Notes: generated by a model not told the origin, from the sequence alone. A stretch of 64,000 bases of DNA from a bacterium (GCA_023150945.1 JAKLJX010000002.1:124001-188000), one strand, 5' to 3'. Positions 44,829-54,139 are shown, numbered from the stretch's first letter. Numbers and translations: made by a program.

Positions 44829-45584
44829 ATGAACCTGCACAAGCTTCGCAAACTGCGCCGGCGGCTGCGTTTCTGGCAGCACCGTGAACGCAAATCAGCC
44901 GGCCACTTTCTCGTCAAGGAACGCCGCTCCTACCAACCGCGGCAGCGCAGCATTCCGGCCGCGTGGCCGCAGCCGCCTGCCTTCCGCCGCCCGCAAGTTT
45001 ACATCAATCAGAAAACCTTTGAGAAGATCAAGCAGCATGCGCGGCGCGATCCTGCGCACGAATGCTTCGGGCTGCTGTTAGGCAATGCCTATTTCGATCA
45101 GGCAAAACAAATCTTGTGGATCCATCTGCAGGAGGCAGTGCCGGCGCGCGACACGCACGCCAGCCTGGCCAGCGTTGAAGTCTCCACCCGAGAATTTCAA
45201 CGCCTGAATGAGGAGGTCGACCGCATTTGGAGTGACAGCCGGGGCACGACGCGCAAAGTCGGATGGTATCACTCGCATCCCAATTTCGGCGTTTTCATGT
45301 CGGAAACCGATCGCGCCAATCAGCGGCTGTTCTATGGGCAGGAATATCACGTCGCGCTGGTGGTGGATCCGGTGCGCGATTTGGCCGGCTGTTTTCGCGG
45401 GGCGGACAGTGTGGCGTGCGATTATTTGCTGGTGGAAACCGCCGGCCAGGAAAGTATCCGGATCGAGGAAGAAGAGGTCCCAGCCTTGCCGGCTGAAATT
45501 GAAACCCTGTTCCGCAGAGATTCAAACGAGGCGGGTGCGCACGGTTGGCGCCGCCTGCTGACGGGCTTCCGGCGCTGGCGGTGA
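44829..45584 (+). CDS. JAB/JAMM metalloprotease (deubiquitinase-like)
   Basis: 251 residues from the ATG at 44829. A TTG at 44709 in the same frame would add 40 residues, and homologues are needed to choose. The N-terminus is very basic (NLHKLRKLRRRLRFWQHRERK). The MPN domain is complete: Glu78 in AHECFGLLLG, and His148-x-His150-x7-Ser158-x2-Asp161 in WYHSHPNFGVFMSETD. These are all the zinc-binding and catalytic residues of Rpn11/CSN5-type peptidases. It probably trims the Ubl tail after Gly87 and removes the modifier from targets. It is the last gene of the operon. Confidence 0.88.
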   Translation: MNLHKLRKLRRRLRFWQHRERKSAGHFLVKERRSYQPRQRSIPAAWPQPPAFRRPQVYINQKTFEKIKQHARRDPAHECFGLLLGNAYFDQAKQILWIHLQEAVPARDTHASLASVEVSTREFQRLNEEVDRIWSDSRGTTRKVGWYHSHPNFGVFMSETDRANQRLFYGQEYHVALVVDPVRDLAGCFRGADSVACDYLLVETAGQESIRIEEEEVPALPAEIETLFRRDSNEAGAHGWRRLLTGFRRWR

Positions 45585-45621
45585 AGGGCGCAGTGAGCGC
45601 ATGCGTGCGCAAAGCGGCGAA

Positions 45622-45715
45622 AATGTTCCATCCTCGGCTGGGCCGAGGTTTCCAAAACTTCGAGCACCGCAGCAACTCTGCAGTCTTTAATGCAACGAAC
45701 AAGCCATCGCAGAAA
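45622..45715. repeat. Interspersed repeat family R3, copy 2
   Basis: ATGTTCCATCCTCGGCTGGGCC, then GGTTTCCAAAACTTCGAGCACCGC. It aligns with 34602-34700. It lies downstream of the JAMM gene in a convergent gap. Confidence 0.6.
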
Positions 45716-45750
45716 CACTCTTGTCAAAAGGCTGCGATTTCAGGCAGACA

Positions 45751-46743
45751 CTATTTCTGCGCGCGAATCGCGGCTGCCAGCTCTGGGCTCACCGCCACCC
45801 CCGCCGTTTCTTCATTCATTCCGTAGTAGAGAAAATATTCCTCTTTGAACCGCACCAGCCCGGAAAGCATGATCACCGGCTCATCCTCCGGCCGCGCCGC
45901 AAGGCTCAAATAGGGCCGCTCGCTGCGCTGCAAAACTTGCCCGGGATGCTGCAGCGCAAACACCGCCTGCCCCGGATGCGATCGCCGCGCTTGGTCCAGG
46001 CCGTTGTAGAACAGCACCAGCTCGGAACCACTGACCAGCGGTGAGAAAGCCGGCGCAACGGCATAGTCGTCGAACTTGCCGTCTCGCGGTAACATCACCG
46101 GCTCCGCCTCCGCGTGCCACACCAACAGATTCTCCGAATAGGCGAGGCGTAGATTTTTTCCATCACTGAAATACATGAGGTAGCGGCCATTGCTCTTTTG
46201 CGGCACGATCGCGCCGTGACTGGTCTCGCCTTCCTCCGGAAAGAGCAGACCGTGTTTGATCCATTGCCGCAGGTCGCGCGCAGAGGCCAGCGCCACCCTG
46301 CGGTGGACGCCGTCAAAGGCGTTGTAGGTGAGATAATAAACGCCGTCAATCTCGGCCACGGCCGGATCAGCGCAGCCGCCCGGTGATTCAAAGTCGTAGG
46401 TCGGCGTGATGACAGGCTCAGGCTCGCGCACGAAATGCAGTCCATCCACGCTGGTGGCCAGGCCGATGCGCGAGGTGCCGTTCCAGCGGCCGGCGCCGCT
46501 GCGGTCTTTGGCTTGAAAGAAGAGATAAACCGTGGTGTCCTTCACCACTGCAGCGGGATTGCAAGCAGCCGCCGCTTCCCAGGTCGTGCCGCGCGGCCGC
46601 AGAATCGGATTGCCTTCATAAGGTTGCAGATTGAGAAACGGCAGGCGGACTTGCTGAGCAGCCGCATCGCCGAATGCCGCGAGCAGGCACAAAAAAACCG
46701 CGCTGCCCGCGCGGTAGAGGCGACAACTAGATTTTGGATTCAT
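45751..46743 (-). CDS. Secreted GH130-like glycosidase/phosphorylase
   Basis: 330 residues. The signal peptide ends near FGDAAAQ. The body is a five-bladed propeller pattern: QPYEGNPILRPRG, ACNPAAVVKDTTVYLFFQAKD, IGLATSVDGLHFVREPEPV, CADPAVAEIDGVYYLTYNAFDG and FYNGLDQARRSHPGQAVF. These blocks are typical of GH130 (mannosyl phosphorylases/hydrolases) and the related GH43/GH32 propellers. The export signal suggests action in the periplasm or outside, so a hydrolase is more likely than a phosphorylase. It is convergent with the ubiquitin-like operon and has no obvious link to it. Confidence 0.72.
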   Translation of the reverse strand: MNPKSSCRLYRAGSAVFLCLLAAFGDAAAQQVRLPFLNLQPYEGNPILRPRGTTWEAAAACNPAAVVKDTTVYLFFQAKDRSGAGRWNGTSRIGLATSVDGLHFVREPEPVITPTYDFESPGGCADPAVAEIDGVYYLTYNAFDGVHRRVALASARDLRQWIKHGLLFPEEGETSHGAIVPQKSNGRYLMYFSDGKNLRLAYSENLLVWHAEAEPVMLPRDGKFDDYAVAPAFSPLVSGSELVLFYNGLDQARRSHPGQAVFALQHPGQVLQRSERPYLSLAARPEDEPVIMLSGLVRFKEEYFLYYGMNEETAGVAVSPELAAAIRAQK

Positions 46744-46768
46744 GGATTGATCGAGGTATTTGAACGTA

Positions 46769-46850
46769 ACGCAGTCTGCCAGACTGCAAACGAAACAAGC
46801 TGGAAAAAACTCGCGGTCGCGTCAGTCTTTCCAGAGTCATGCTCTGCGTC
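46769..46850. repeat. Interspersed repeat family R5, copy 1
   Basis: TAACGCAGTCTGCCAGACTGC, then CTCGCGGTCG and TTTCCAGAG. It aligns with 56373-56456 (TAACGCAGGTTTCCAGCCTGC, GCGGTCG, TTTCTCCAGAG). Confidence 0.5.
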
Positions 46851-46876
46851 AGCTTTTCAGACAAGCTGAAAACCGG

Positions 46877-46903
46877 GGCCGCGTTGCAGCGGCCTTTGTT
46901 TTT
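46877..46903 (+). terminator. Orphan terminator-like hairpin
   Basis: GGCCGC, GTTGCA, GCGGCC, then TTTGTTTTT, oriented to the plus strand. No plus-strand gene precedes it within 1.2 kb. It could end an untranslated RNA or be chance. Confidence 0.45.
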
Positions 46904-46952
46904 GAAAGGATAACAGGACTGCGCCAAAACGTCAAGTATACACTGTCTTCCT

Positions 46953-47196
46953 TGGAAGGCCAGTTCGACCCCGACGGGGTCGCATGGAATAGCCCATTTG
47001 CAACGCCCTGGGAACCGATGAGATCCATCGCTCCTAGCCCTGAAAGGGCGGCATTCCTGATCTGGTTCGATAGCGCCCCGGGGAGCTTGGTAATATCTCA
47101 CGATTACCGATCTTCCAGGGCGTTGCCCTTCGCTGCTACCTTTCGCACCTTGGGGCTGGTTGTCTGTGCAACAGAATTCAACTTGACGTTGTAGTA
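46953..47196. repeat. Large interspersed repeat family R4, copy 1
   Basis: It shares with 56764-56957, in order: GGAAGG, a CCCTG..AGGGCGGCA.TCCTGA block, GATTACCGAT..(T/C)CCAGGGCGTTGCCCTTCGCT.CTAC.TTTCGC, CTTGGGGCT, TGTCTGTGCA.(C/T)AGAATTC.ACTT. It contains short palindromes such as AGGGCGTTGCCCT. Non-coding. The rest of the 46744-47255 gap holds the R5 repeat and the orphan terminator. Confidence 0.75.
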
Positions 47197-47255
47197 CGAT
47201 CTACCCTCCCGGCCTGCTCCCCGAAAGGGCAGGCAAGCGCCGGTCAGTGGAGGCT

Positions 47256-48308
47256 TCACTTCCCGGCTCTGATCTCGCGGTTCAATTTCGCCAGTTGAAT
47301 GAACAGCGTTTCGATCTGACGCTCATACTCTGCGGCAGACAGCGATTCCTTGCGCGCCTTGAGGGCTTCGATCTCCGCGAGCAATTTTTGTTTGGCAATC
47401 GCCAACGAGCTGCCGCCAGCGGCCGCGGTGATCAGCGCCGGCGCCGGCGTGGCGGTCTCAGGCACGAGGAATGTCTGCGCGGCAAGTTGTCCATCCGGCC
47501 TTTGCACGGAGGTCGCGGCCGCGGCCGTCAAGCCCGGCATTTCACTGCCCACACCGTCGCCGTTGTCGTCCAGCAGCGGATGCTCGGGCCGCAGGCGGTT
47601 GGCTTCTTCATAGAAGCGCACCACCCGGTCGCGGGCAAAGTCGAATGCTTCCAATAAAGAAAGCTTTTGATCTTTGTCAAGATCAGCTTCGGCGGGGCTG
47701 ACAAAAGCCTCGACGAAAAATTCCGGAAAGGCGGTGAGATATTTTTCTTCCGCGCTGCGGGTGGCGGTGATCAGAATGCGATCGTTGCGGCTGAGCTTGG
47801 CCAGGAATCCGGCGCTGGCCGCGGTGGTATTCACCAAAACTTGACGCTGGCAGGGCAATTGACTCAGCAGCCGGCCGAAGTCGAGGTCGCGCAAATCCGG
47901 GCCTTCGAGATTGAATTTCGCGAAAGCGCCGTCATCGCTGCCGTGGCCAAAGAGCACGATGGTCAACAAATCATCCCGCTGCAGCGTGGTGGCCAGCTCG
48001 GCAAAGGCTGTTTCGATGTCCTGGGCGCGGCCGGGTTGCGTGGTGGCCGGCAGCCGCGTCGCGGATTCCGCGAACAGCATGATTTGGCGCGGGGCAAAGT
48101 GATGCTGCGTGATCAATGCATCATGCAACTGCAACGCCAGGCGGCTGAATCTTTCGGTGTAGGCTTCGCTGCCGCCTTTGCCGGCAATGATGACGACGCG
48201 TGTTTCCGCGGCCACCGGAGCGGCGCCGCCTGCCGCCAACAGCGCGGCGGCTGCCAGCAGGCAAAGCAGTGAGCCGCAGCCGCGAGAGCGCGGTGATGTG
48301 ATTCTCAT
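47256..48308 (-). CDS. Caspase-fold (C13/C14-like) protein with EF-hand-like loops, probably catalytically dead
   Basis: 350 residues. The signal peptide ends near PVAAE. The fold follows caspase-like peptidases: VVIIAGKGGSEAYTERF, then TIVLFGHGSDDGAFAKFNL with the catalytic-type His122. The strand where these enzymes carry Cys reads CQRQVLVNTTAASAGFLAKL, with Thr/Ala/Ser and no Cys at the expected site. EF-hand-like loops are DLDKDQKLSLLE (209-220) and DDNGDGVGSE (247-256). A coiled coil ends the protein. The start codon overlaps the preceding gene's stop (ATGA). It is the last gene of the MoxR/vWA cluster. A pseudo-protease scaffold in the periplasm is the likely role. Confidence 0.72.
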   Translation of the reverse strand: MRITSPRSRGCGSLLCLLAAAALLAAGGAAPVAAETRVVIIAGKGGSEAYTERFSRLALQLHDALITQHHFAPRQIMLFAESATRLPATTQPGRAQDIETAFAELATTLQRDDLLTIVLFGHGSDDGAFAKFNLEGPDLRDLDFGRLLSQLPCQRQVLVNTTAASAGFLAKLSRNDRILITATRSAEEKYLTAFPEFFVEAFVSPAEADLDKDQKLSLLEAFDFARDRVVRFYEEANRLRPEHPLLDDNGDGVGSEMPGLTAAAATSVQRPDGQLAAQTFLVPETATPAPALITAAAGGSSLAIAKQKLLAEIEALKARKESLSAAEYERQIETLFIQLAKLNREIRAGK

Positions 48309-50596
48309 GACAATCCCCGTGCGCGGCGAATGAACCACTCGCTGGCGAGCAAAGCCACGATCAACAGAAAGAAGATGGGTGCATCCCAAATGTCGTGCTC
48401 CGTCAATTTCGCAAATGAACTGCGCGCCACGGTGATGGCATCAGGCAAGTCTTGCGACTGGTCGAGAGGAAAATAGCGGCCGCCGGTGATTTCCGCCAGG
48501 CGCTGCAGCAACGCCGCCTGCAAATCCGCGTTGGCCAATTCCGCTTGCGAAGGTTCGACAAAAAACGCAGTCTCGGCCTTGCCGAGAAATTGTCCCGCCC
48601 GGTGGTAGGCGAGAATTTCAACCGTGTACAAGCCCTCCGGCGTCGCTTGGTAGCGCGCCGCATACTTCGCGCCGCCGGCCGCAAGCTCAGCGCCCGCGTT
48701 CAAGGTCACCACCTGGCCGCCGGGAGCGGTGATCTTCACGGCAACGCTGGCTTCTTCAACCGGCACATACGCGCTGTCTCTCACCTCGATGTGCAGGGTC
48801 AAATCTTCCCCCGGCGAATAGCTTTCGCGATCCAACTCAACGGTAACCGGATCGGGCGACTGCAGGCTGAGCCAGTGCAGAAGCTGGCGCCAGAAGCGTT
48901 CGTGCGTTTGATCGCGATGATCCAGGCGCATTTGCCAGCGCCAGGTGCTGCTGGTGGCGAGCACGGCTGTGCGGCCGCGGCCAAAGCGCTGTGCCGCGAG
49001 CAAGAGGCGCGGCGATTCGGCGCGGTGCAGCGGATGCACCGCCAGCACAGTGGCGCCCGGCTTGGCCGCGCCGAGAGGATTGTAGCCCTGCAACAGCGGC
49101 AGCTTTTCCCAAATCTGTGCGTTCTTCACCGGATCCGCGTCCAATTGCAAGAGCGGCATGGTGAGATATTCTGCCGTGGGCGTGAAGCGGAATTCCTCCT
49201 GCAATTGCGGGGCAACGGCGCGGCCGTCGGCGGCAGAAAAAGGAGGCAACTCGACCGGCAACAACTCCGCAACCGGCGTGCGTTGATACTCGCCCTGGCC
49301 GAAGGAATGCCGGCCGCCGAGCATCATGAAACCGCCGCCGCGCTCGGCAACGAAAGCGGCCAGCAGTTGCAGTTGTTCGGCAGAAAAGAAGGAGGCCGGC
49401 ATGCTGCCCAGCACGACGGCGTGATAGCCAAATAGTTCGCTGCGACTCTTGGGAAAGCCGCCGGCCAGCTCGCTGCCGTGCCGCAGCCCCAGCCGCAGAA
49501 ATTTGTCCGTGCCGGTTTTGAGCAGCGAGGTCAATTGCAGCGAGGGATCGCCTTCCACGGCGCGGGCGATGAACTTGTATTCCCACGGATGCAACTCTTC
49601 GACATACAGCACGCGGGCAAGGCGGTTGCGGCTGTCGATCAGAAAACTCCTCTGGTTGTTGGCCGCCACCAGTTCGCCGGGCAGCTTGGGCAGGCTCACG
49701 CGGTAACGCGCAAATCCCGGCTGCGCCGGTGAGAATTGCAGGGTGGCGCGCGTGCTGCGCTCTTGCAGCACCAGCGGCTGGCGCTTGATGACGGCGTTGC
49801 CTTCGCGCAGCTCCAACTCCACTTGCCGGCCGGCATAACCGCGCGCTTGAATCAGCGCGTTGACTTCCACCGTGGCGTTTTCCAGCACCGAGCGCGCCGC
49901 ATCGACCTTGGCGATTTGAACGTCTTTGCTGATTTTGGTGCCCACCCCGACGGTGAAAAGCGGCACCTTCGCCGCTAGCAGAGCGCGCGCCGCTTGCAGA
50001 GGATCCGCGCCCGCCGAGGCCGCGCCGTCACTGACCAACACCACGCCCGAGAGCGTGCCCAGTTGCGCCTGGCGGCCGGCATATTCCAGCGCTTGCGCCA
50101 GGTTGGTGCTCGTGCCCTCGGCCTGCAGTTGTTTTGCGTCTTGCAGCGGCACAACCGCGCTGCTGAACTGCCGCACCTCCACGCGAAAATTCTGCTGCAG
50201 GCGCGCGAGAATGCTGTTCGCCTGTGCTTCATCGCCCAGCCAGGAAGCCATTTCATCAACGCGCCGCCGGCCGCCGCTGCCGTCTGGAATCGCCATGCTT
50301 TGCGAATTGTCGAGCAGCAGCAAGACGCTGCTCTTCTGCGAAATCACCGTGGTAACGGAAAGCGCCGGCTCCAGCAGGCAAAACGTCAGCAGCGCGAGCG
50401 CCGCCAGGCGCAATACGATCAGCCCGATCCGCCAGCGCCGCAGCAGCGGTGCCGTGGTGCGACGGTAAGCCAGCCACGACATGGCCAGCAACACCGCGGC
50501 CAACAGCAGCAGCACCAACAGCGCTGGTTGCCACCGCAGCAGCCAGCGCCCCTGTTCATAGACGATCGGACTGTATTTGAAGAAGAAATCGAACAT
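48305..50596 (-). CDS. Membrane protein with vWA domain and amidotransferase-like domain
   Basis: 763 residues from the ATG at 50596. Two N-terminal helices (about 25-44, 58-78) are followed by a vWA domain whose MIDAS is DNSQS (96-100), with STNLAQALEYA and VLVSDGAASAGADP. A beta domain comes next, then a class I glutamine-amidotransferase-like fold (YHAVVLGSMPASFFSAEQLQLLAAFVAERGGGFMMLGG) without its nucleophilic Cys. A final helix lies near 740-755. Such proteins sit beside MoxR and BatA genes and are thought to bind metal ions and partner proteins in the envelope. It precedes the caspase-like gene with a four-base overlap. Confidence 0.82.
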   Translation of the reverse strand: MFDFFFKYSPIVYEQGRWLLRWQPALLVLLLLAAVLLAMSWLAYRRTTAPLLRRWRIGLIVLRLAALALLTFCLLEPALSVTTVISQKSSVLLLLDNSQSMAIPDGSGGRRRVDEMASWLGDEAQANSILARLQQNFRVEVRQFSSAVVPLQDAKQLQAEGTSTNLAQALEYAGRQAQLGTLSGVVLVSDGAASAGADPLQAARALLAAKVPLFTVGVGTKISKDVQIAKVDAARSVLENATVEVNALIQARGYAGRQVELELREGNAVIKRQPLVLQERSTRATLQFSPAQPGFARYRVSLPKLPGELVAANNQRSFLIDSRNRLARVLYVEELHPWEYKFIARAVEGDPSLQLTSLLKTGTDKFLRLGLRHGSELAGGFPKSRSELFGYHAVVLGSMPASFFSAEQLQLLAAFVAERGGGFMMLGGRHSFGQGEYQRTPVAELLPVELPPFSAADGRAVAPQLQEEFRFTPTAEYLTMPLLQLDADPVKNAQIWEKLPLLQGYNPLGAAKPGATVLAVHPLHRAESPRLLLAAQRFGRGRTAVLATSSTWRWQMRLDHRDQTHERFWRQLLHWLSLQSPDPVTVELDRESYSPGEDLTLHIEVRDSAYVPVEEASVAVKITAPGGQVVTLNAGAELAAGGAKYAARYQATPEGLYTVEILAYHRAGQFLGKAETAFFVEPSQAELANADLQAALLQRLAEITGGRYFPLDQSQDLPDAITVARSSFAKLTEHDIWDAPIFFLLIVALLASEWFIRRARGLS

Positions 50597-50659
50597 GGTC
50601 AATCTGACAGCAAAGTTGAGGTTGTGCGGTACTCATTCTTGCGCCGCGGTGGACCGAGG

Positions 50660-53600
50660 TCAATTCCCGCCTTTGGCCAACTTGCGGAAATACTCCTCCA
50701 CCATCTTGCGGTATTGCGGCGGCACGCGTTCATCGCGAATGGTGAGCAAGCGCTCGCGCAATTGCAGAGCTGCGAGCCGGCCGGCCAGTTCCGCTTCGAA
50801 GCGGCGCATCGGTTCCATCAGCCGGCGCTCGACCTCTTCCAAGCGTTGCGGATCGCCGCCCTGAAACGAACGCAACACGCCGCGATAGTTCTGCATGAGA
50901 CGGCTGTAATCATCAACCAGCGCCGTATCGCCGCGCAGAAACTGCCCAATCTCCTCCAAGTGCCGTGCGCCGCTCCACAGTTGCTGCTGCCAGCGTTCCA
51001 CCTCCTGGGGCAGCAGCCGTTCGCCGGACGCGGTGCTGCCGGGATTCTGCCCCGGCGGCAGCGCGGCTTCGGCCGGCGGCCGGCTTTCCGTCATCTGCTG
51101 TTCCAGACCACGGCGCACGCGTTGCGTTTCCTGCAACGCCAGATCGAGTTGTTCTTCGGGATTGCTGGCGAGCTGCGTCAAGCTGCGCTGCAGGGCTTTC
51201 TCGGCGCGTTGCAGCGCCTGCCGCGCTTCGTTCTGCTCCGCCAGCGCGCGCTCGAGATCGTTTTGCGCCAGCGCCTGTCCCGCCTGCGCCATGCGTTCGG
51301 GCACGCGGCGCTGCTCCAATTCATTCATCAAATTGCGCAGATCACGCGCCAGACCCGCGGGCTGCGGCCGATCGGCCGCGCTTTCCTGCAAGTGGCGCAA
51401 TTCCTCCAGCGCCTGTTCGCTTTGCCCGCGCAGGGACTCTTGCTCCCGCTGCCATTGCGGCGGCGCCGGAGCAGACGGCGGCCGCTGTTGTTCGAGCGCC
51501 GCGCTCAGCCGGCCCTGCTGCTCGGCAAGCTGCTGGAACTCGTCGCGCAGCGTTTTCACCTGCTCGCGCAAGGAACCGGAGTGCTGGCGCTGCAGCCGGT
51601 CTTGCAAGCGGCGCAAGCTTTCCACCGCGCGATCACCATCCGCCGCGGCATGCGCGGGATCTTCGCGGCGGAGATTGTCCAGCGATCGCTGCAAATCCTG
51701 AGTGGCTTGTTCCATGCTTTCGAGCAGCCGCGTCTCCTGGCGTTCGCCCGCCGCACCGGCGTTGCTGAGTTGGCGCATTTGCCGGCTCAAGTTCTGCAAC
51801 TCACGGTTGATTTGTTCCTGCTCGCGGCGCAGCCGCTCGAGCTGGCGCCGGCGTTCCTGCGGCAGCGCCGATTCGCGGCTGAGCTGGCGATTCAGCTCGA
51901 CCAGCCGCTCCTGGCGCTGCGCGAGTTCCCGCACTTTCTGCTGCGCCTCGGTCAGGCCGCTCTGCAGTTCCTGCTGTTGCTGCTGCTGCTGCGTCTCATA
52001 TTTCGATTGAATCTTGTCGAGTTCATCTTTGAAAAGTTGCGCCAGCTCTTCGCGGCTCTGCAATTGCGTGAAGCTGGAGCTGGTGCCTGCGCCTTGCATG
52101 ATCTCACGGCGCCGCAGCTCTACTTCCGCCTGCAACAAGAAGCGGTAGGCTTCCCGCTCCGGCGTGAGGGCTTCACTCAAGTTGCCGGCTTGCAGGAGCG
52201 GCACCGCCCGCTGCATGGCTTCCGCGGCCTGGGAAAAATAGACGGTCATTTTGCCGGCGCCGCTTTCGCCGGTGAACCGGCCGCGCGTGGCGGCATTGGT
52301 CGCCATCTGTTCGATGGACTCCTGCAGCCCGGCTTGCGTTTCGGCGAGCGCGGCGCTGCCGCGGTTGTACTCCTCGGCGGTGATCGCCGGCCGGCGCTGC
52401 AGCAATTTCCAGGTGGCGGTGATGATTTCCTTTTGCGAAATCGCCAGGCCGCTGCCGGGCTGGGCGCTGCCCCCGCCCTGGCTCAAGGCGCGGTAGAATT
52501 CCTCCTCAAAAGGCCGGATCTCGAAAAAGTAGAGATCGCTGGTGGCCATTTGCCTGGCATCGCGGGCTTCGTAGTAGTAGGAAATGAAATCGCCCGGCCG
52601 CACCTCGAGATCTTCCAAATAGAGCACGGTGGCAGCGGTGTATTCCACCGCGGTTGCTTCCGGCTTCTGGGAGCGCGCGGCCTGCGGCAGCAAATCCACG
52701 CGCACGCTGGGCTGATTGTTATGCGTGTAGATCAGCGTCAATTGCTGCAAGCCAAAGTCTTCGCGCACCGACGCCTCCAGCGTCACTTCTTCGAGCATCG
52801 TCGGCCGCAGATCGCGGCCCGGCCGTGTGAGCGTAATGTGCGGCGGCTCATCGGGAGTAACGTGAATGAAATACTCCACCGGCTTGTTGCTCAAGCCGTC
52901 GCGGTTGGTCAAGCGCAGCAGGTAGGAATCGTCTTGCGCCACGGTGAAGCCGGCGGTTGCCAGCGTGTCACTGCGCAGCGTCATCTCCGTAAAACTGCCG
53001 TCGCTCATCTTCCATTCCGCTCTTGCCAGTGCCTGCGTGGCGGTGACTTCAATCTGCACTTCGGTGCCGGCTGGTGCGTAGACATCGCCGCTGCTTTCTT
53101 CAGTCTTCGGCGGCCGCGCGATCTCGCGGGGATAGATGTAGGTCACGCGCAGCGTCTTGACCTCCGGCGCGGCCAGGGCAATGATGGTGAAGATCGGTGA
53201 GATTTCCTCGCCCACGCGCACGTAGTAGCGCAGCGTGTCGAGCACGTCGTAGAGCTGATAATTGAACGTGCCGAGACGAGTAGTTGCATTCATGGCAAAG
53301 GGCTGCCACTGCTCGCGGCCTTGTTCGAGATAGATCGTGGCACCGGCAGCGTCATGTTCCGGCGTTGCAGCGATCACTTCCACGGTTTCACCGGCCGGCA
53401 CACGGGCATCACCCGGTTCCACCTGCAATGCCTCCAATTCCCGGCCCGCCGTGCCGCTGCCGTCAAAATAATGCAAGCCCTGCGACTGGTAGAGATCGGC
53501 AAAACGCAGGAACAACAAGGTCACCAGCGCGGCCGCGGCCAGCGCCAACGCCCGCCACCAGACGGCGAAGCGAAGCTGCAATTGTGCGGAGAGATTCACC

Positions 53601-54001
53601 CTGGCCGCTTGCGCCGCGGCATCTTCCACCAGCCGATCCCACAATGGATTTTCGCGATCGCCGGCACGTGCCCCGAACTCGACCGCGGTGGTCAGACGAT
53701 CTTCCCAATCCGGATTCATCTCTTCGAGCCGGCGTGCCACCTGCATGAGGGTGGGACGCCGGCGCAGCGGCAGGATCAAATACTGCAACAGCAAAGCCAG
53801 CCAGGCCAGCGTGCTCAGTCCCATCACCAACCACCACCAAATCGTGGCCTGGTGATAGAGCGGCCGCACCAGCAGCGCCAGCCCCGCCAACGCGAGCAAT
53901 CCCAGCAAGGCCAGGCCGGCACCGCGCTGCCCACGGCTGCGACGCCACGCCGCCAAGCCAGCGGCCAAACTGTCTTCGAGTTTGCGATATTTGTAGTTCA
54001 T
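50660..54001 (-). CDS. Large DUF4175-like membrane protein with Gln-rich coiled coils
   Basis: 1,113 residues from the ATG at 54001. Three hydrophobic helices lie near residues 33-45, 54-75 and 145-165. A periplasmic beta region (about 190-500) follows with VRVTYIYPREIARPPKTEES-like blocks, YFIHVTPDEPPHITLTRPGRDL and DFISYYYEARD. The second half is almost wholly helical and rich in Gln, Arg, Glu and Leu, including a (Q)7 stretch, and should form long coiled coils. This is the pattern of DUF4175-type proteins linked to MoxR/vWA operons in FCB bacteria. A structural role spanning the periplasm is inference. Confidence 0.78.
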   Translation of the reverse strand: MNYKYRKLEDSLAAGLAAWRRSRGQRGAGLALLGLLALAGLALLVRPLYHQATIWWWLVMGLSTLAWLALLLQYLILPLRRRPTLMQVARRLEEMNPDWEDRLTTAVEFGARAGDRENPLWDRLVEDAAAQAARVNLSAQLQLRFAVWWRALALAAAALVTLLFLRFADLYQSQGLHYFDGSGTAGRELEALQVEPGDARVPAGETVEVIAATPEHDAAGATIYLEQGREQWQPFAMNATTRLGTFNYQLYDVLDTLRYYVRVGEEISPIFTIIALAAPEVKTLRVTYIYPREIARPPKTEESSGDVYAPAGTEVQIEVTATQALARAEWKMSDGSFTEMTLRSDTLATAGFTVAQDDSYLLRLTNRDGLSNKPVEYFIHVTPDEPPHITLTRPGRDLRPTMLEEVTLEASVREDFGLQQLTLIYTHNNQPSVRVDLLPQAARSQKPEATAVEYTAATVLYLEDLEVRPGDFISYYYEARDARQMATSDLYFFEIRPFEEEFYRALSQGGGSAQPGSGLAISQKEIITATWKLLQRRPAITAEEYNRGSAALAETQAGLQESIEQMATNAATRGRFTGESGAGKMTVYFSQAAEAMQRAVPLLQAGNLSEALTPEREAYRFLLQAEVELRRREIMQGAGTSSSFTQLQSREELAQLFKDELDKIQSKYETQQQQQQQELQSGLTEAQQKVRELAQRQERLVELNRQLSRESALPQERRRQLERLRREQEQINRELQNLSRQMRQLSNAGAAGERQETRLLESMEQATQDLQRSLDNLRREDPAHAAADGDRAVESLRRLQDRLQRQHSGSLREQVKTLRDEFQQLAEQQGRLSAALEQQRPPSAPAPPQWQREQESLRGQSEQALEELRHLQESAADRPQPAGLARDLRNLMNELEQRRVPERMAQAGQALAQNDLERALAEQNEARQALQRAEKALQRSLTQLASNPEEQLDLALQETQRVRRGLEQQMTESRPPAEAALPPGQNPGSTASGERLLPQEVERWQQQLWSGARHLEEIGQFLRGDTALVDDYSRLMQNYRGVLRSFQGGDPQRLEEVERRLMEPMRRFEAELAGRLAALQLRERLLTIRDERVPPQYRKMVEEYFRKLAKGGN

Positions 54002-54139
54002 CTTCAAACCGGCAAATGCCAAGCTGGTTTAGTGTAATCAAAAAATGCCTGCGGCCTCGGGTCGCCGGCGCCTCAGGAAAAATGAGGTGCTCCACTCGTG
54101 CACTGGTACTGTCGAAGATCTATTTCGTTTGTTCGCAGA

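Noticed and set aside
49994-53200. A 1,068-codon open frame on the plus strand
   Set aside because: It lies antisense to the vWA and DUF4175-like genes. Its composition (Arg/Leu/Gln runs) mirrors the Gln-rich coiled coil on the other strand in GC-rich DNA. It has no domain or ribosome site.
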